Source: Lysobacterales bacterium
GTDB taxonomy: Bacteria > Pseudomonadota > Gammaproteobacteria > Xanthomonadales > Rhodanobacteraceae
Length of the DNA stretch: 64,000 nucleotides
Direction of reading: 5' to 3'
NCBI GenBank assembly: GCA_016721015.1
Contig: JADKJL010000004.1
Coordinates: 213,161 to 277,160 of the forward strand
Below the pieces are notes generated by a model that did not search any database, was not told where the DNA came from, and saw only the letters and a program-made list of their open reading frames with translations. Shown piece by piece: positions 62,063 through 64,000 of the stretch (within the stretch, counting starts at the first letter, position 1; every line of letters begins with the position of its first letter). Both the position numbers and the translations under genes were made by a program.

Positions 62063-63025
62063 TTGTCCAATCGAGTCGACATCGTCATTCCCGTCTTCAA
62101 TGAGTCAGCCGCGATCAAGATGAACATAGAAATCATCTTGAATGAACTCGAGACTGCTGGTTTGCGTTCAACAACCCGCATAATCCTGATTGACGATGGC
62201 TCGCAAGACGACACCTACGCATCTATCCAAAGTTTGATGGCTGATTGCTCGAATGTCGCTGCGATACGCCTGACGCGGAATTTCGGAAAAGAGGCCGCCA
62301 TAGAGACAGGGCTCCGGCATAGCAGCGCCGACGCGGTCATCACTATGGACAGCGATTTGCAACACCCTCCCTCACTGCTTCCACAATTTATTGAGCATTG
62401 GAAAAAGGGTGCGCTCGTTGTCGAAGGAGTGAAGCGCTCTCGCGGTGACGAAGGCGCCTCCTCTACCGTTTTTGCGCGGATGTTCTATTGGCTGTTTGGT
62501 TGGTTGGCAGATATTCGAATTGACAACCACAGTGACTTCAAATTGTTGGATCGTCGGGTTGTGGATCTTTATCTTAAGCTCCCTGAGCGCAACAAGTTCT
62601 TCAGAGGTCTTGTGCCCTGGCTCGGCCATACTTCTGTTCGCTTGCCGTTTGACGTTTCTCCTCGCGGGTCTGGACAATCCACGTGGTCTCGGCTGGCGCT
62701 ATTTCGATACGCTTGGAACAATATTTGTAGCTTCTCAAGTATTCCGCTGCAGTTTGTCAGTTTTCTGGGAATTGCTGCAGTGGGGGTGTCACTTGTCGTC
62801 CTCGTCATAGCAGTGGTTCAGTATGCTCGGGGCACGGCCGTGGAAGGGTTCACTACGGTAATTTTCTTGCTGGTATTTCTGAGCGGGATGCAGATGACGG
62901 CCATCGGAATACTTGGCGGCTTTGTTGCGCGAATCTACAATGAGGTCAAGGGTAGGCCAACATCTGTGGTTGGTGAATTGGCGGGGCCGATAGAACCAGT
63001 CGAAGCGACAAGCAATCGCAACTGA
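62063..63025 (+). CDS. family 2 glycosyltransferase with C-terminal membrane helices
   Basis: The 320-residue protein is a GT2 enzyme: VDIVIPVFNESAAIKMNIEI, IILIDDGSQDDTYASIQSLM, and the DxD-like AVITMDSDLQHPPSLLPQF, followed by RGSGQSTWSRLALFRYAWNN and two C-terminal helices (SFLGIAAVGVSLVVLVIAVV; FTTVIFLLVFLSGMQMTAIG). This is the layout of dolichyl-/undecaprenyl-phosphate sugar transferases (GtrB, ArnC, DPM1). The TTG start has AGGAG 7 bases upstream. It probably charges undecaprenyl phosphate with a sugar that the neighbouring membrane proteins use. Confidence 0.88.
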   Translation: MSNRVDIVIPVFNESAAIKMNIEIILNELETAGLRSTTRIILIDDGSQDDTYASIQSLMADCSNVAAIRLTRNFGKEAAIETGLRHSSADAVITMDSDLQHPPSLLPQFIEHWKKGALVVEGVKRSRGDEGASSTVFARMFYWLFGWLADIRIDNHSDFKLLDRRVVDLYLKLPERNKFFRGLVPWLGHTSVRLPFDVSPRGSGQSTWSRLALFRYAWNNICSFSSIPLQFVSFLGIAAVGVSLVVLVIAVVQYARGTAVEGFTTVIFLLVFLSGMQMTAIGILGGFVARIYNEVKGRPTSVVGELAGPIEPVEATSNRN

Positions 63026-63149
63026 CGAAGATGCCTCTTGAGGTTTTTCATGAGGCAATTCAATTGAGTGGGGCGGTCCTGCGAGTCATTGATTAGACAC
63101 TGCGGATCTCGTTCTGGGGCGTCGAGTCGCTAGCAGTCACGGATGTTCA

Positions 63150-63890
63150 ATGAAGAGCGAAAATCGGTGGGCTGCGCAGGCCTACCCAGGCAAATACCAA
63201 GAAGAGGTAAATGAGTCGATAGGCTTCTCCAGGCTAGGGATGGATATGTTTGCCACGGGCAAGGCTGCCGACATTCTGGATTTACTGAATCAATACTCTG
63301 TGGTGCTGGCGCATAGTTCTGCTTGTCTTGATATCGGCTGCGGCATTGGCCTAATGCATCCCTTGCAGTCACGGTGCGTTGGGAGCTTGGCGGGGACGGA
63401 TGTTTCAAGGGAGGCGATCGATATAGCAAAACCGAACAATCCCGACGTCGAGTATCGCCTGCAGCATGACAAGCGAATCCCGTTCGAGGACGCATCCTTC
63501 GACTTCAACAGCACGGTTTGCGTCATGCATCATGTTCCGTCCGCACAGTGGCCGGCGTTTGTTGCCGAGGCGTTTCGAGTGACCAAGCCGGGGGGATTGT
63601 TCGCGGTCTACGAGCACAATCCCATCAATCCGATGACGCGCTGGGCGGTGTGGCGTTGCCCGTTCGATCATGATGCGGTGTTGTTGCGCGCGAAGCGGGT
63701 GCAGGCGCTGTTGCGCGACCAGGGGTTCGAGATTGTTGTCCGTCGCTATCTGTTTTTCGTGCCGTTTGATCGGCCTTGGGCGAGGCGCTTCGACAAGTTG
63801 TTGCGCTGGTTGCCACTGGGTGCCCAGTATGTCGTTTGCGAGCGTCGACCGTTGACGGACTCAGCCGGAACGCAGCACCCAACGCGATAG
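63150..63890 (+). CDS. SAM-dependent methyltransferase
   Basis: The 246-residue protein has a SAM-binding motif CLDIGCGIGLMHPLQSRCVG, VSREAIDIAKPNNPDVEYRL and FDFNSTVCVMHHVPSAQWPA, then a C-terminal region with FEIVVRRYLFFVPFDRP. It is a class I enzyme of the Methyltransf_11 type with an unknown acceptor, in a glycan-related context. Its 3' end overlaps by 30 bases with the convergent GtrA-like gene. Base composition is mixed, more GC-rich towards its 3' end. Confidence 0.82.
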   Translation: MKSENRWAAQAYPGKYQEEVNESIGFSRLGMDMFATGKAADILDLLNQYSVVLAHSSACLDIGCGIGLMHPLQSRCVGSLAGTDVSREAIDIAKPNNPDVEYRLQHDKRIPFEDASFDFNSTVCVMHHVPSAQWPAFVAEAFRVTKPGGLFAVYEHNPINPMTRWAVWRCPFDHDAVLLRAKRVQALLRDQGFEIVVRRYLFFVPFDRPWARRFDKLLRWLPLGAQYVVCERRPLTDSAGTQHPTR

Positions 63891-64000
63891 CAGAAACGTC
63901 ACCGGGATGGTGAGGATCACGGCGAATCCGAGTGCCATCCATTGCGGCAGATGGATGACCTCCACGGCCAGTCGCAAAAGCACCAGGCTGACCAGAAACT
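63861..64000 (-). CDS. GtrA family protein, C-terminal part
   Basis: The minus-strand frame is open at the window edge and ends with a TGA at 63861. It reads FLVSLVLLRLAVEVIHLPQW and AVILTIPVTFLLSRWVLR before the stop. That is the last two membrane helices of a GtrA-like protein, a small four-helix flippase for undecaprenyl-phosphate sugars. It converges on the methyltransferase with a 30-base overlap. The N-terminal half lies outside the window. Confidence 0.7.
   Translation of the reverse strand, partial: FLVSLVLLRLAVEVIHLPQWMALGFAVILTIPVTFLLSRWVLRSG

Noticed and set aside
1..64000. tRNA or rRNA genes
   Set aside because: No cloverleaf with the TTCGAATC-type T-arm and CCA end, and no rRNA-like stretch, was recognised in the gaps.

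Overview
The window looks like a chromosomal segment of a GC-rich gammaproteobacterium of the Xanthomonadales/Lysobacterales, probably close to Rhodanobacteraceae. The reasons are the gene families (RibBX, PilU, HslO, tyrosine catabolism through HPPD and HmgA, large TonB receptors, TPR-sulfotransferases) and the many dispersed palindromic repeats built on arms such as GTAGGAAGCGGCTTCAGCCG. No rRNA, tRNA, CRISPR array, phage or intact transposase gene was seen.

Layout. 1-7.5 kb: the tail of a dihydrolipoyl dehydrogenase, then a minus-strand block (lemA, three TPM-domain genes, a small membrane protein, proS, a TVP38/VTT membrane protein), two small inverted-repeat elements and a DUF4124 gene. 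7.5-14.6 kb: a tightly overlapping plus-strand operon that starts with pssA, continues with a GAF/PP2C/HATPase regulator and a STAS protein, then an Mla-like phospholipid ABC transporter (permease, ATPase, MCE protein, lipoprotein), a probable holD and rimI. 14.7-19.7 kb: glyA, nrdR, ribD, ribE and ribBX. 20.1-23.8 kb: E2, E1-beta and E1-alpha of a 2-oxo acid dehydrogenase on the minus strand. 24.1-32.3 kb: aromatic amino acid catabolism: kynA, a POT transporter, a MarR regulator divergent from hppD, then hmgA, a fumarylacetoacetate hydrolase and maiA. 32.3-42.6 kb: a CBS-domain protein, a sulfotransferase, a second POT transporter, mtgA, a very large secreted subtilase, hslO and a secreted hypothetical protein. 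43-49.7 kb: a TonB receptor followed by a TPR-sulfotransferase, a second sulfotransferase and an aspartyl/asparaginyl beta-hydroxylase. 49.7-58.7 kb: pilU, a DUF4398/OmpA pair, a DUF465 protein, and the transsulfuration genes for cystathionine beta-synthase and a gamma-lyase/synthase, split by an FkbM methyltransferase and a secreted FG-GAP protein. 58.7-64 kb: a glycan-modification cluster of methyltransferases, an SMR-like protein, a YfhO-like membrane protein, a GT2 and a partial GtrA.

Main points. The 8.4-13.6 kb operon couples an Rsb-type phosphorylation switch to an Mla-type lipid transporter and to phosphatidylserine synthase, which suggests lipid transport gated by STAS phosphorylation. 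Two secreted proteins share a C-terminal hydrophobic-Asn/Asp-Gly-Phe-Glu tail motif that may be a sorting tag. A palindromic repeat is read in frame between RibE and RibBX. Several housekeeping genes (glyA, ribBX, hmgA, the YfhO-like gene) carry single indels, mostly in short runs, which looks more like sequence error than decay but needs raw reads to decide.
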